Shown piece after piece: positions 41,431 to 50,245 of a stretch of DNA of 64,000 nt; positions within the stretch are counted from its first letter, which is position 1, and each line of letters opens with the position of its first letter. The notes beneath the pieces are model-generated. The model made no database searches and was not told the DNA's origin. It worked only from the letters and a program-made list of their open reading frames with translations. This DNA is from JAFAMS01 sp049520515 (GTDB taxonomy: Bacteria > Vulcanimicrobiota > Vulcanimicrobiia > Vulcanimicrobiales > Vulcanimicrobiaceae): positions 124,001-188,000 of the forward strand of contig JBEKPS010000001.1 in NCBI GenBank assembly GCA_049520515.1, read 5' to 3'. The position numbers were made by a program, and so were the translations under genes.

Positions 41431-43133
41431 ATCCGGAATACGACGAGCTCGTCTGTGATTTTCTGATCATCGGGAGCGGTGGCGCGGGCCTGATGGCGGC
41501 GCTGCACGCGTACGATCTGAACCCGCAGCTCAAGATCGTCGTCGTTGCCAAGGGTCTGGTCGGAAAAAGCGGCTGCACGCGGCTGGTACAAGGCGGCTTC
41601 AATGCTGCGCTCGATCCGAAAGACTCGGTCGAAAAACATTTCCTCGATACGATCAAAGGCGGCGGATTTCTCAACAATCAGGAGTTAGCGTGGGCGCTCG
41701 TCTCCGATGCGCCCGAAATTATTCGCAAACTCGAAACGAAGGTCGGTGTCTTCTTCGATCGCCGCCCGGACGGCACGATCCATCAAAAAGCCTTCGCCGG
41801 ACAATCCTTCGATCGCACCGTGCATCGCGGCGATTTGACCGGAATCGAGATCGTCAGCCGGTTGCACGATCAACTCTTCGCGCGCAAGATCACGCTGATC
41901 GACGAAACGCGTGCGCTCGATTTGATCCCGGCGAACGACGGGAACGGGATCGCCGGCGCCCTGCTCCTTCACCAACGCACCGGCGCTTTCACGCTGGCCC
42001 GCGCGCGAACGACGCTGCTCGCAACCGGCGGCGGACCGCGCATGTATAAATTCTCCGCGCCGTCGATCGAAAAGGTCGGTGACGGCTACGCGATGGCGTA
42101 TCGCGCCGGCTGCGATCTCATCGACATGGAGATGATGCAATTTCATCCGACCGGGATTCTGGCGGGTGCATCGCGGCTCTCCGGGATGGTTCTCGAGGAA
42201 GGTTTGCGCGGCGCCGGTGCCTATCTGCTCAACGCAAACGGCGAGCGGTTCATGCAACGCTACGACCCCGAGCGGATGGAGCGCGCAACACGCGACGTCG
42301 TCTCGCGCTCGGCGTACATCGAGGTTATGGAAGGCAGGGGCACGCCGGCTGGAGGCGTCTACATCGACGCCTCGCATCTCGGTGCGGACTTTGTCGCGAA
42401 AACATTTCCGGGAATGGTCCGACGCTGTGCTGAGGTGGGCTACGATCTCACGCGCGAACGGGTCGAGGTTACGCCGACCGCGCACTTTCACATGGGCGGC
42501 GTCGCGATCGACGATTGGTGCCGAACGGCAATGCCCGGTTTGCTCGTCGCGGGCGAAGATTCCGGCGGCGTCCACGGCGCGAACCGCCTGGGCGGCAACG
42601 GCGTTGCGGAATCGTGCGTCTTCGGCGCGCGCGCCGGCGTCACGGCCGCACAAACGTGCGCGGAGCGCGAGATGTACGCTCCCGATGCATCGGTGGTCAA
42701 CGCGGCGCTTGACGCAGCCCTAGCACCGCTCACGCGAACTGAAGGTGAGAATCCGTTCGCGATCCGCGATCGCGTGCAGACCGTCATGTGGGAGGACGTG
42801 GGGCTCGTGCGCAGCGGACCGCAGATCGCGCGCGCTCGCGCAACGCTCGACGAGCTCGCCGATAAAGTAGAACATTGCGCCGCACCCAATGAACGCCGCT
42901 GGAATCTCGCGTGGCAGCAAGCCCTCGACGTGCGCAATCTCGTCACGGTCGCAGCGCTCACCGCACGCGCGGCCGAACACCGCACCGAGACGCGCGGCTC
43001 ACACGCACGCAGCGATTTCACGAAGCGCGACGACGGACGATGGCTGGTCAACATTCACTTGCAAAACGATCGCATCTTCGAGGTCCCCGTCGCCATGACG
43101 CGCGTCAAACCGGACGCCGCCGTTCCGGCATGA
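41427..43133 (+). CDS. sdhA: Succinate dehydrogenase/fumarate reductase flavoprotein
   Basis: Oxidises succinate with covalent FAD in complex II. 568 residues: G-S-G-G-A-G-L-M-A-A-L near 17, T-V-H-R-G-D-L-T-G near 130, Q-F-H-P-T-G-I-L near 235, and H-F-H-M-G-G-V near 350, with H-G-A-N-R-L-G-G-N near 385. The usual FAD-linking histidine region is present as V-H-R-G-D. Quinol:fumarate reductase of the same fold cannot be separated by sequence alone. Overlaps both neighbours. Confidence 0.93.
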   Translation: MNPEYDELVCDFLIIGSGGAGLMAALHAYDLNPQLKIVVVAKGLVGKSGCTRLVQGGFNAALDPKDSVEKHFLDTIKGGGFLNNQELAWALVSDAPEIIRKLETKVGVFFDRRPDGTIHQKAFAGQSFDRTVHRGDLTGIEIVSRLHDQLFARKITLIDETRALDLIPANDGNGIAGALLLHQRTGAFTLARARTTLLATGGGPRMYKFSAPSIEKVGDGYAMAYRAGCDLIDMEMMQFHPTGILAGASRLSGMVLEEGLRGAGAYLLNANGERFMQRYDPERMERATRDVVSRSAYIEVMEGRGTPAGGVYIDASHLGADFVAKTFPGMVRRCAEVGYDLTRERVEVTPTAHFHMGGVAIDDWCRTAMPGLLVAGEDSGGVHGANRLGGNGVAESCVFGARAGVTAAQTCAEREMYAPDASVVNAALDAALAPLTRTEGENPFAIRDRVQTVMWEDVGLVRSGPQIARARATLDELADKVEHCAAPNERRWNLAWQQALDVRNLVTVAALTARAAEHRTETRGSHARSDFTKRDDGRWLVNIHLQNDRIFEVPVAMTRVKPDAAVPA

Positions 43134-43849
43134 GCGTCCACAAAACTTTTCGGATTCGCCGCTTCGACCCAGGTCAAGACGCGCGCCCTTATTGGGCGAC
43201 GTACAGGCTCGAAGCCAAGCCGAAGTTCAGCGTTCTCGACGGTCTCTTCGCGATTCTCGAAAACCAAGACGGCACGCTCGGATTTCGTTATTCGTGCCGC
43301 GCGGGGATGTGCGGCTCGTGCGCGATGCGGATCGACGGGCGCGAAGGCCTCGCGTGCCGCGTCCGGCTCGAACATCTCGGAGAAACGATTAGCATCGAGC
43401 CGCTGCGCTCGCTCCCGATCATCAAGGACCTCGCGACCGACATGACGCCGTTCTTCGAGCAGTATCGAAAGATCGATCCGTTCTTCGTCGGCGATTCACC
43501 GTCGTTTGCGCAGCAGACACTCGAACCGCTGCGCGTCGATCCCGCCAGTGCTTCGCGGCAAAGCGCGAATCGCGCCATTGATTGCATTTCATGCGGCGCG
43601 TGCTTCTCGGCGTGTCCGACTGTCGCGAGCAATCCGGCATATCTTGGCCCGGCCGCGCTCAATCGTGCATTCGCGCTGGCTGCGGACGAACGCGACCGTG
43701 AGTCCGGTCGCGCAGCGCTGGCCCTCGGTCCTGAGGGCGCGTACAGCTGCCGCTCGGTCGGCAATTGCGTCTCCGTTTGCCCCGCCGGCGTCGCGCCGCT
43801 CGCGGCGATTCAACTCTTGCGGCGCGGAAAGACTGCGAGTGCGCCCTAA
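43130..43849 (+). CDS. sdhB: Succinate dehydrogenase iron-sulfur subunit
   Basis: 239 residues carrying the three clusters of complex II: C-R-A-G-M-C-G-S-C with a later C (2Fe-2S), C-I-S-C-G-A-C-F-S-A-C-P, and C-R-S-V-G-N-C-V-S-V-C-P. It passes electrons from SdhA to the membrane anchor. ATG 43130 overlaps the sdhA stop as ATGA; the longer frame to 42911 runs inside sdhA. Confidence 0.94.
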   Translation: MSVHKTFRIRRFDPGQDARPYWATYRLEAKPKFSVLDGLFAILENQDGTLGFRYSCRAGMCGSCAMRIDGREGLACRVRLEHLGETISIEPLRSLPIIKDLATDMTPFFEQYRKIDPFFVGDSPSFAQQTLEPLRVDPASASRQSANRAIDCISCGACFSACPTVASNPAYLGPAALNRAFALAADERDRESGRAALALGPEGAYSCRSVGNCVSVCPAGVAPLAAIQLLRRGKTASAP

Positions 43850-44678
43850 CGCGATCGGGATCGCGTGGTGGTATCTGCGCATCTCAGGCTTGCTCGTGAT
43901 TGCGCTGGTCCTCGGGCACCTGTTCGTCATGCACTACGCGAACGCGCCAAAGGCGACTACGAGCGCCTTCGTTTTGACACGCTGGTCTGCAGGTTTTTGG
44001 CGCGACTTCGACTGGGCACTTTTGCTCCTCGCATTGACGCATGGGCTGCTCGGCATGCGAAACGTCGTCGCCGATACTGTCCCGAGCCTCATCGGTCGCC
44101 GCGTAAGCGAAGGAATTCTCGCGATCCTCGCCGCGGCGTTCCTCGCGATGGGAACGATTTCGATAGTCAATGTCACGCACGGACTGCAAACACGCGGGAT
44201 CCTATCCGACGCGTTCTGGATCGTGCCCACGCTCGACGCGCTGCTCGGTGCGCTCGCCGTCGTCACCTATCTCGCACTCGCGGCTCTCATCGTCTTGTTC
44301 GTGGCGCGCGCCGTGCTCAAGCTTCCCATCGGCTGGTGGCAATTCAGCGGTCAATGGGCGTGGGCGCTTCACCGCGCGACCGGCATCGGAATATTTTTCT
44401 TCCTGATCGTGCACGTACTCGATCTTGCTCTCGTGCCGCTCGCGCCGAACCTCTACGACGCTACCGTCGCGAGCTATGCCAATCCGTTTTTAATGCCGAT
44501 GGAGATCGCGCTCGTGTGCGCGGTCATCTATCACGCGCTCAACGGTGTACGCTTGTGGATCCTCGAGTTTTTCGATCAGGAAACGTCCGACGCTGCAACC
44601 GGGACGTTTGCGTGCGTCCTGGTCGTAACGCTCGTGCTCGTTCTACCCAGCATCTTCGTGCTGGTGCGAGGCAGCTAA
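43839..44678 (+). CDS. Fused SdhD-SdhC membrane anchor
   Basis: 279 residues with about seven membrane helices in two halves. The first has W-W-Y-L-R-I-S-G-L-L-V-I-A-L-V-L-G-H-L and a later T-H-G-L-L-G-M-R, an SdhD pattern. The second has L-H-R-A-T-G-I-G-I-F-F-F-L-I-V-H, then Y-H-A-L-N-G-V-R-L-W-I-L, an SdhC pattern. The histidines are possible haem ligands. GTG 43839 overlaps sdhB by 11 bp. A single gene for both anchors differs from the usual sdhC plus sdhD. Confidence 0.82.
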   Translation: MRPNAIGIAWWYLRISGLLVIALVLGHLFVMHYANAPKATTSAFVLTRWSAGFWRDFDWALLLLALTHGLLGMRNVVADTVPSLIGRRVSEGILAILAAAFLAMGTISIVNVTHGLQTRGILSDAFWIVPTLDALLGALAVVTYLALAALIVLFVARAVLKLPIGWWQFSGQWAWALHRATGIGIFFFLIVHVLDLALVPLAPNLYDATVASYANPFLMPMEIALVCAVIYHALNGVRLWILEFFDQETSDAATGTFACVLVVTLVLVLPSIFVLVRGS

Positions 44679-45430
44679 TGTCCGATGATCAGGAGCAGCG
44701 TCGCCATCGCGTAAATGAAACACGAGAACGCGATGCGCAGCGCCTTTTCCGGGAGCCGGTGCGCAATCGTCACCCCGAGGCTGACAAGCAGCGCTCCACC
44801 GATCGCGAGCACAATTCCCGCCGGCCAGTCTACGTCGTGCGTTCGTGCGTATTGCGTGATGCTGATGATCGTCGAGGGCAGCGCGAGATACATTGACATC
44901 CCCTGTGCGGCCGTCTGCGTGAGGCCGAAGAAGACGACGAGGGACAGCGCGGCGAGCCCAGGTCCGCCGATGCCGAACATGCCCGTGGCAATTCCACCGA
45001 CGGCGCCCAGCACGCTGAGATAGTACCAGCGCAGCGGAAGATTCAGGAGCTGCTTCTTCGTTCGTAGCGCGTTCCACAGCGAGAACGACCCGATGAAGTA
45101 GAAAAAGACACTGAACGCAATCCGCAGATCGTGGCTCGGGACGTGCGTCGCGATGACGGCGCCCGCGAACGTAAACGGTAGAGCGACTGCCGACATCGTC
45201 AGTGCCGCCGGAACGTTCACGCTCCCACGACGCGTGTACTGATATGCCCCGAGCGCGAGATTCGGCAGCTGCATCACCATGCTCGTCCCTTGCGCGAGCT
45301 GCTGCTTGAATCCGAGCAGCGCCATCGCGGAGATCGAGACGGTCCCCCCGCTGACGCCGAATACTCCCCCCATAAGGCCCGCGCCGGCGCCAATTGCGAG
45401 CGGAACGAGGAAATGAAGCACGTCAGCCAT
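44675..45430 (-). CDS. TauE/SafE-family permease
   Basis: 251 residues with eight membrane helices. Start region G-A-G-A-G-L-M-G-G-V-F-G-V-S-G-G, repeated in the second half as G-I-A-T-G-M-F-G-I-G-G-P, the two conserved family loops. Members move sulfite, sulfoacetate, taurine-derived anions or other organic anions; the substrate here is not known. ATG 45430 is preferred over TTG 45436. Convergent with the sdh anchor and divergent from the next gene with 11 bp between start codons. Confidence 0.88.
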   Translation of the reverse strand: MADVLHFLVPLAIGAGAGLMGGVFGVSGGTVSISAMALLGFKQQLAQGTSMVMQLPNLALGAYQYTRRGSVNVPAALTMSAVALPFTFAGAVIATHVPSHDLRIAFSVFFYFIGSFSLWNALRTKKQLLNLPLRWYYLSVLGAVGGIATGMFGIGGPGLAALSLVVFFGLTQTAAQGMSMYLALPSTIISITQYARTHDVDWPAGIVLAIGGALLVSLGVTIAHRLPEKALRIAFSCFIYAMATLLLIIGH

Positions 45431-45441
45431 AGTCAAGCGAT

Positions 45442-45942
45442 ATGGCTGAAAAACCTGGTTGGCGCGGCAGATTCTACGAAGATTTTGAGGTCGGCGACAT
45501 TTATCGGCATCCGTTCGGCCGCACGGTGATCACGACCGACAACATGTGGTTCACGTTGCTGACGCAGAACGTCGCGCCGGTCCACCTAGACCATCACTAT
45601 GCGGCGCAGACGGAATTCGGAAAACCGCTCGTCGATTCGACGTTCACACTGGCGCTCGTGACCGGACAAAGCGTCATCGATGTCTCGATGAACGTGATGG
45701 CGAATCTTGGGTGGGACGAGGTTACGTTACCGGCGCCGGTGTTCGAAGGCGACACGCTCTACTCTCAGAGCGAAGTCCTCGAGAAGCGCGAATCCAAATC
45801 GCGCAAGAACGTCGGCATCGTCATCGTAAGGACGCACGGCTTCAACCAAAGCGGAACGGTCGTGATCAGCTTCAAGCGTACGATCATGGTGTACAAGCGC
45901 GGTCAGGCGCCGGAGATTCCCCGTGTCGAGCTCAAGTCCTGA
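45442..45942 (+). CDS. MaoC-like dehydratase
   Basis: 166 residues with the hot-dog fold: R-F-Y-E-D-F-E-V-G-D-I-Y-R-H-P near the start and D-N-M-W-F-T-L-L-T-Q-N-V-A-P-V-H-L-D near 35, with the conserved D and H of the hydratase motif. Members hydrate enoyl-CoA or mesaconyl-type thioesters. The substrate cannot be read from sequence. Followed by a Nudix gene with a 20-bp overlap. Confidence 0.88.
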   Translation: MAEKPGWRGRFYEDFEVGDIYRHPFGRTVITTDNMWFTLLTQNVAPVHLDHHYAAQTEFGKPLVDSTFTLALVTGQSVIDVSMNVMANLGWDEVTLPAPVFEGDTLYSQSEVLEKRESKSRKNVGIVIVRTHGFNQSGTVVISFKRTIMVYKRGQAPEIPRVELKS

Positions 45943-46489
45943 GGTCTGGACCAAAGCCGCAGTGATCCTGGCGATCTTCGGATCGCCACCGCACAGCGCC
46001 ATCTTCATCGAACGTTCGCCGCATCTGCGCAAGCATGCGGGGCAAATCGGTCTGCCCGGCGGTAGCGTCGATCCGATCGACGGCGACGACCCGGCGACGA
46101 CGGCACTGCGCGAGCTCTACGAAGAGTTGGGCGTGAACCCGGATCGCGTTCGTGTCGTCGGACGGCTGCCGGACGTGCAGCAAGTCTCTAACCGCTTTCT
46201 CGTAACACCGGTGGTCGGTGTGATCGAACCCGAAACGCCGCTAACGATCGACGGAAGCGAGATCGTCGGCGTGTTCACCGTCCCGCTTGCGACGATTCTT
46301 GCCAGCGACGGAGTCCATGAAGACGTTGAAATGACGAAGCTGCGCGGACGTGTATCATATGCGCTCGACTTCGAAGGCCGGCATATTTGGGGACTGACCG
46401 GCCGAATTCTCAAACACTTTTCGGATGCGTGGAACGTGCAGGATTCGCAGTTGCGCGCCGACCTGGAAGCGGCGTTCGCCGAACTATGA
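45923..46489 (+). CDS. Nudix hydrolase, CoA-pyrophosphatase type
   Basis: 188 residues from GTG 45923. The Nudix box G-x5-E-x7-R-E-x2-E-E is present around residues 46-70 (P-G-G-S-V-D-P-I-D-G..., then R-E-L-Y-E-E-L-G-V), preceded by L-R-K-H-A-G-Q-I-G-L-P, which is the CoA-pyrophosphatase (NudL/YeaB) signature. It probably cleaves CoA or acyl-CoA to phosphopantetheine and 3',5'-ADP. Confidence 0.9.
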   Translation: MSSSSPEVWTKAAVILAIFGSPPHSAIFIERSPHLRKHAGQIGLPGGSVDPIDGDDPATTALRELYEELGVNPDRVRVVGRLPDVQQVSNRFLVTPVVGVIEPETPLTIDGSEIVGVFTVPLATILASDGVHEDVEMTKLRGRVSYALDFEGRHIWGLTGRILKHFSDAWNVQDSQLRADLEAAFAEL

Positions 46490-46493
46490 TCAG

Positions 46494-47363
46494 CTATCCG
46501 TTAACAGCGAACCAAAAGTTGCTTTGCCCCGTGCCGATCGCGGCTTCGTAACGGCCGAACTGTTCGCCGCGCGTCCTAAACGATTCGCGTCCGAATGCGC
46601 CGGCGAGCACGAGATAGTGCGCAAAGCGACCTTCGGGCGACCCTTCGCGCCGAAAGTCCTCGGCTGCCGCGAGCACGCTCTTGTGATCGCCGTTCTTCCA
46701 CCACGCCATGATCCGCTCGTCCCACTCGCGCAGCTTCGGTGACGAGATGTCGGAGGGATCGGCGCTGGCACGCGTGCGGATCGTGGCGAGCGGCCAAAAC
46801 CGATGCGACATTCCACCGCTTGCGATCAGGAGGGCGCGACGGCCAATCTGCTTTGCCGCCCGCGCGATCGCTTCGCCAAGCGCAAGGTTCGGTTCGATTT
46901 CTGCTGTATCGCAGACGCTGATCGAGAGAACACGTTTCTTATTCGGTCCCGGATTGTAGTAGTGCATCGGGTTGAGCGTCCCGTAGTGCACCGGTAGCCC
47001 GCGATGCCGCGACGTTACGGCGGGGACGCCGGCCGACTGCGCTTCCGCGACGATCGCATCCGCCAGTTCCGAATCGCCGGGATAATCGTACTCGTACTCG
47101 TGCAACATGTCGGGAATCTCATCCGACGTGTACGTGCCCTGCAACCGTTCGCTCGCGTTCAAGACGAAATCGAGGGTCGTGTGCCAATGCGTGTCGACGA
47201 TGACGAACGTGTCAAAGTCGAGCGATGCGATACGCTTGGCACGAATCTCTTCGAGCGCATCGTAAAAAGTCGTGACATTCTTGCCCATATACGCACGCCG
47301 CGCCTCGGGGTCGAGGATCATTAGGCGCGGGACGTGCGTCGAAAATAGGCCTGCGACGAGCAC
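46494..47363 (-). CDS. LigB-type extradiol ring-cleavage dioxygenase
   Basis: 289 residues from GTG 47363. Residues 1-15 (V-L-V-A-G-L-F-S-T-H-V-P-R) begin the class III fold, with metal ligands T-H and V-D-T-H-W-H near 65 and S-G-G-M-S-H near 195. This iron(II) enzyme opens catechols such as homoprotocatechuate. Its context (FAH-family decarboxylase, CHM isomerase, aldehyde dehydrogenase) suggests the 2,3-dioxygenase of 4-hydroxyphenylacetate degradation. The frame to 47900 runs inside the next gene. Confidence 0.88.
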   Translation of the reverse strand: MLVAGLFSTHVPRLMILDPEARRAYMGKNVTTFYDALEEIRAKRIASLDFDTFVIVDTHWHTTLDFVLNASERLQGTYTSDEIPDMLHEYEYDYPGDSELADAIVAEAQSAGVPAVTSRHRGLPVHYGTLNPMHYYNPGPNKKRVLSISVCDTAEIEPNLALGEAIARAAKQIGRRALLIASGGMSHRFWPLATIRTRASADPSDISSPKLREWDERIMAWWKNGDHKSVLAAAEDFRREGSPEGRFAHYLVLAGAFGRESFRTRGEQFGRYEAAIGTGQSNFWFAVNG

Positions 47364-47368
47364 GCGAT

Positions 47369-48235
47369 TTAGGCGACGCTGGGTTCGGGCAACGGACCTT
47401 GGAAGCGCATCGGCGGCAACACGCCGATCTTCGAGCGGAACGTCAAGAACTGCCGCCAGCCGTCTTCTTCGAATTTTGCTTTGCTCTTGATCAAGCCGTA
47501 ATCGTAGAGCGATTCGGCGATCTTCGATTCGCGGCCGAGCTTGCGTATCGTGATCGGCAAGAGCTTCTCCTCGAGATCGAGGATGCGGAATTTCGCTTCT
47601 TCGGGATCGGGCGCGGATTCGATCGCTTCGCGCACGAGCCGCAAGCCTGTCCCGATGTGCCGGACTTCGTCGTGCATCACGTGTTCGTACGTTACGGCGG
47701 TCGCTAGATCGCCGGCATTCTTTGCAAGCTCGATGATCGAGTTGAAGAGAACGTGCGCCGAATAGGCTTCGAGCGTGCAGACCTGACCGTAGACGATCTC
47801 CAAGAACGTCGGCAGCCCGTTTACGAACCGGAAGAGCTCCGTTTGTTCGTAGGGGACGTCGAGTGAGTCCGCGAGCTGCAGATCTTCGATGCGGCGCCAT
47901 TCGATTTGCGTGTGACGCGTTTCGTCAATCGCATGCGTCGTGTAGAAATACTGGACGCTCGGTCTATTCGTCTTGGTGATGATCTGCGCAACTTGGCTGG
48001 CTGTCTGCGCCTCACCCCAGCACGTCGTCACCATAATGGGCCGCATCGCCTCGCGGTACTCTTTGGAGAGCTTCGGGTCGTGCACTTTCGCAGCGCGATA
48101 TTTTTGCAAAAGCTGTTCCGTATCGCGGGCTTGATTCTGAATGTATTCTTCGTACGACTCGAGCGTCCCAAATGTTCGCAGCTCCTCGCCCGGAATGTGC
48201 GAGGGGATGACGTTGACGTTCGTGAGGTACGACAT
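47369..48235 (-). CDS. Ferritin-like diiron protein, putative oxygenase
   Basis: 288 residues in a four-helix bundle. Two diiron motifs are visible: A-I-D-E-T-R-H near 109 with an upstream E, and E-H-V-M-H-D-E-V-R-H near 195. These resemble diiron oxygenases and hydroxylases (toluene/benzoyl-CoA or AurF-like), but no close family is certain. Because it lies directly beside the ring-cleavage dioxygenase, it may hydroxylate the aromatic substrate before cleavage; this is inference. Start ATG 48235. Confidence 0.75.
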   Translation of the reverse strand: MSYLTNVNVIPSHIPGEELRTFGTLESYEEYIQNQARDTEQLLQKYRAAKVHDPKLSKEYREAMRPIMVTTCWGEAQTASQVAQIITKTNRPSVQYFYTTHAIDETRHTQIEWRRIEDLQLADSLDVPYEQTELFRFVNGLPTFLEIVYGQVCTLEAYSAHVLFNSIIELAKNAGDLATAVTYEHVMHDEVRHIGTGLRLVREAIESAPDPEEAKFRILDLEEKLLPITIRKLGRESKIAESLYDYGLIKSKAKFEEDGWRQFLTFRSKIGVLPPMRFQGPLPEPSVA

Positions 48236-48246
48236 GTGCTTGCTCC

Positions 48247-48942
48247 TTAGGCCTCGTCGGCAACCGTGTTGCGCAGCACGCCGACACCGCCTACTTCGAC
48301 TTCGACCATGTCTCCCGCCCGCAGGTAGCGTGGCGGGTCGAACCGCGCGCCGGCTCCGGTCGGCGTTCCCGTGAAAATGATGTCGCCCGGCGCAAGCTCC
48401 GCAAACGTCGAAATATACGCGATCAGGTAATCGAACGGGAAGATCAAATTCGCGGTCGTGTCGTCCTGGCGAACTTCGCCGTTGACGCGCGTCGTGATGC
48501 GAAGATCGTCGAAGCGCTTGAATTCATCCGCCGTTACAAGCGAGGGCCCGATGCTGCCGGAGCGTTCGAAATTCTTGCCCTGCGTGACGTTGAATTTGCC
48601 GTGCCGCATCCAATCGCGCACGCTGCCTTCGTTACCGCACGTCAACCCGCCGATGTGCGCGAGCGCCGACTCGCGCGGAATGCGCCGCCCGCGTTTGCCG
48701 ATCACAACGACGATTTCGCCTTCGTAATCGAGCTGTTCCGATTCGGGCGGACGAAAAATATTCTCGCCGTCGCCGACGAGCGATCCGGGCGTGCGCATGA
48801 AGACGCTCGGATATTTGGGCTGATCGGAGCCGTCCTTATACTCTGCATTCCGATCGCGGTAGTTGACGCCGATGCAAAAGATTTTCCCGTGCAGTGCAAT
48901 CGGTGCGGCGAAGCGCTGTCCTTCGAATTCGGCGAACCTCAC
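48247..48942 (-). CDS. FAH-family hydrolase/decarboxylase (HpaG-like)
   Basis: 231 residues from GTG 48942, overlapping the next gene as GTGA. Motifs: I-G-V-N-Y-R-D-R, E-L/Q-L-D-Y-E-G-E-I-V-V-V-I-G near 80, and P-G-D-I-I-F-T-G-T-P-T-G-A-G near 195. In homoprotocatechuate breakdown this fold supplies the OPET decarboxylase and HHDD isomerase. Length fits a single-domain enzyme. Confidence 0.88.
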   Translation of the reverse strand: MRFAEFEGQRFAAPIALHGKIFCIGVNYRDRNAEYKDGSDQPKYPSVFMRTPGSLVGDGENIFRPPESEQLDYEGEIVVVIGKRGRRIPRESALAHIGGLTCGNEGSVRDWMRHGKFNVTQGKNFERSGSIGPSLVTADEFKRFDDLRITTRVNGEVRQDDTTANLIFPFDYLIAYISTFAELAPGDIIFTGTPTGAGARFDPPRYLRAGDMVEVEVGGVGVLRNTVADEA

Positions 48943-49850
48943 GCCGTCTTGGCGGCTTCGGTCAGCATCCCGGCGCGTTCCAGAACCCCATCCAGCCTGC
49001 GCTCGAGCTCCGGCGTCGCCGGCACCATCGGCAGACGGTGCTCGTTGCGCGGCAGAATCCCAAGCCGCTTCATCATGTATTTGATCGGAATCGGGTTCGT
49101 ATCGAAGAATACGGCTTTGTTCACCTCGAGCAAACGCTCGTGCATCTCGCGCCCGCGTGCGAGATCGCCGCTCCAGACTACATCGCACATCTCGGCGAGC
49201 ACGCGTGGATTCACGTTTCCGACCGCGTTCATCAACCCGACCGCACCCAGCGCCATCATCGGAAAGCTGAGCTCTTCCAGGCCGACGAAAATGCGCAGCT
49301 CCGGCAAGATGGCGAGCAGATCGGTGACGTACGCGAGATCAGTCGATGCGTGCTTCATCCCCACGAAGGTCGGTGAGAGTTTCGCGATCTTCCGAACCGT
49401 CTCGACCTCGACGCTCACGGCGGTGCGGCCGGGAATGTGGTAGATCATCCACGGGATGTGAAGTCCGCGCGTCACGTTCACGTAGTATTCGATCAGCCCG
49501 CGCTGCGGCGGACGGATATAGTAGGGCGTTACGATCAAGAGGGCATCGGCGCCGGCGCGCACCGCGTGCTGCGTGAGCGCGAGCGTTTCGGCGAACGATT
49601 GCGAGCCGGTCGCGGCTACGACCGGGATGCCCTTGTTCGCCGTGCGCACCGCGACGTCGATCAGAGTGTTGCGTTCATCGACCGTCAGCGTCGAGGGCTC
49701 TGAGGTCGTCCCGTTGACGACGATACCGTGCGACCCGCCCGCAATCTGCAATTCAACGAGCCGCGCGTACGCGTCCGTATCGACGTTGCCGTCAACAAAT
49801 GGCGTGACTAGCGGCGGCATCGAACCGCGCAGCCATTCGGGGGGATTCAT
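48939..49850 (-). CDS. DHDPS-superfamily aldolase (catabolic paralogue of DapA)
   Basis: 303 residues with T-P-F, G-T-T-S-E-P near 45, Y-Y-I-R-P-P near 112, Y-H-I-P-G-R-T near 142 and Schiff-base lysine in G-M-K-H-A-S near 170. It shares the fold of the lysine enzyme at 21903-22796 but sits between HpaG-like and CHM-isomerase-like genes, so it probably splits the end product of the aromatic pathway to pyruvate, taking the role of HpaI. Inference from context. Confidence 0.85.
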   Translation of the reverse strand: MNPPEWLRGSMPPLVTPFVDGNVDTDAYARLVELQIAGGSHGIVVNGTTSEPSTLTVDERNTLIDVAVRTANKGIPVVAATGSQSFAETLALTQHAVRAGADALLIVTPYYIRPPQRGLIEYYVNVTRGLHIPWMIYHIPGRTAVSVEVETVRKIAKLSPTFVGMKHASTDLAYVTDLLAILPELRIFVGLEELSFPMMALGAVGLMNAVGNVNPRVLAEMCDVVWSGDLARGREMHERLLEVNKAVFFDTNPIPIKYMMKRLGILPRNEHRLPMVPATPELERRLDGVLERAGMLTEAAKTA

Positions 49851-50233
49851 CGAGCCGCCGTCGCGCCTACTTTGAGATTGTTCTTGTTGCGCCGCAGATC
49901 GGCATCGAGCTCTTGCAGCTCGATCGATATGGCAAGTGGATGCGAGTCGTACATCTTCTGCAAGAAGGTCGTCAGCTCGCCGAAGACGTGATCCAGGACG
50001 CGGCGCTTTGTCTCCTGATCCCGGCCCGGACCGATGCGCAGCACGGCGTGAACAAATGCGTTCTTGCCGGATTCGGCGACACGGTAATGTTCGAGAATGT
50101 GAACGCGCGAACGGATTCCGTCGGGCGGGAAGATACCCGTCTCGATCGCGGCATCGTGAACGCAGCGGAGCATCTTATCGATGTTGACGTGGTCTTGGAC
50201 GTTTTCAGAACATTCGATCGTGATGTGCGGCAT
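49847..50233 (-). CDS. hpaF: 5-carboxymethyl-2-hydroxymuconate isomerase
   Basis: 128 residues, M-P-H-I-T-I-E-C-S-E-N at the start with the catalytic N-terminal proline of the CHMI/4-oxalocrotonate tautomerase group. The enzyme isomerises the ring-cleaved product of homoprotocatechuate. Length is normal for HpaF/HpaF-like CHMI. Overlaps the aldolase gene as ATGA. Confidence 0.9.
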   Translation of the reverse strand: MPHITIECSENVQDHVNIDKMLRCVHDAAIETGIFPPDGIRSRVHILEHYRVAESGKNAFVHAVLRIGPGRDQETKRRVLDHVFGELTTFLQKMYDSHPLAISIELQELDADLRRNKNNLKVGATAAR

Positions 50234-50245
50234 CGTTCTTCCCCT

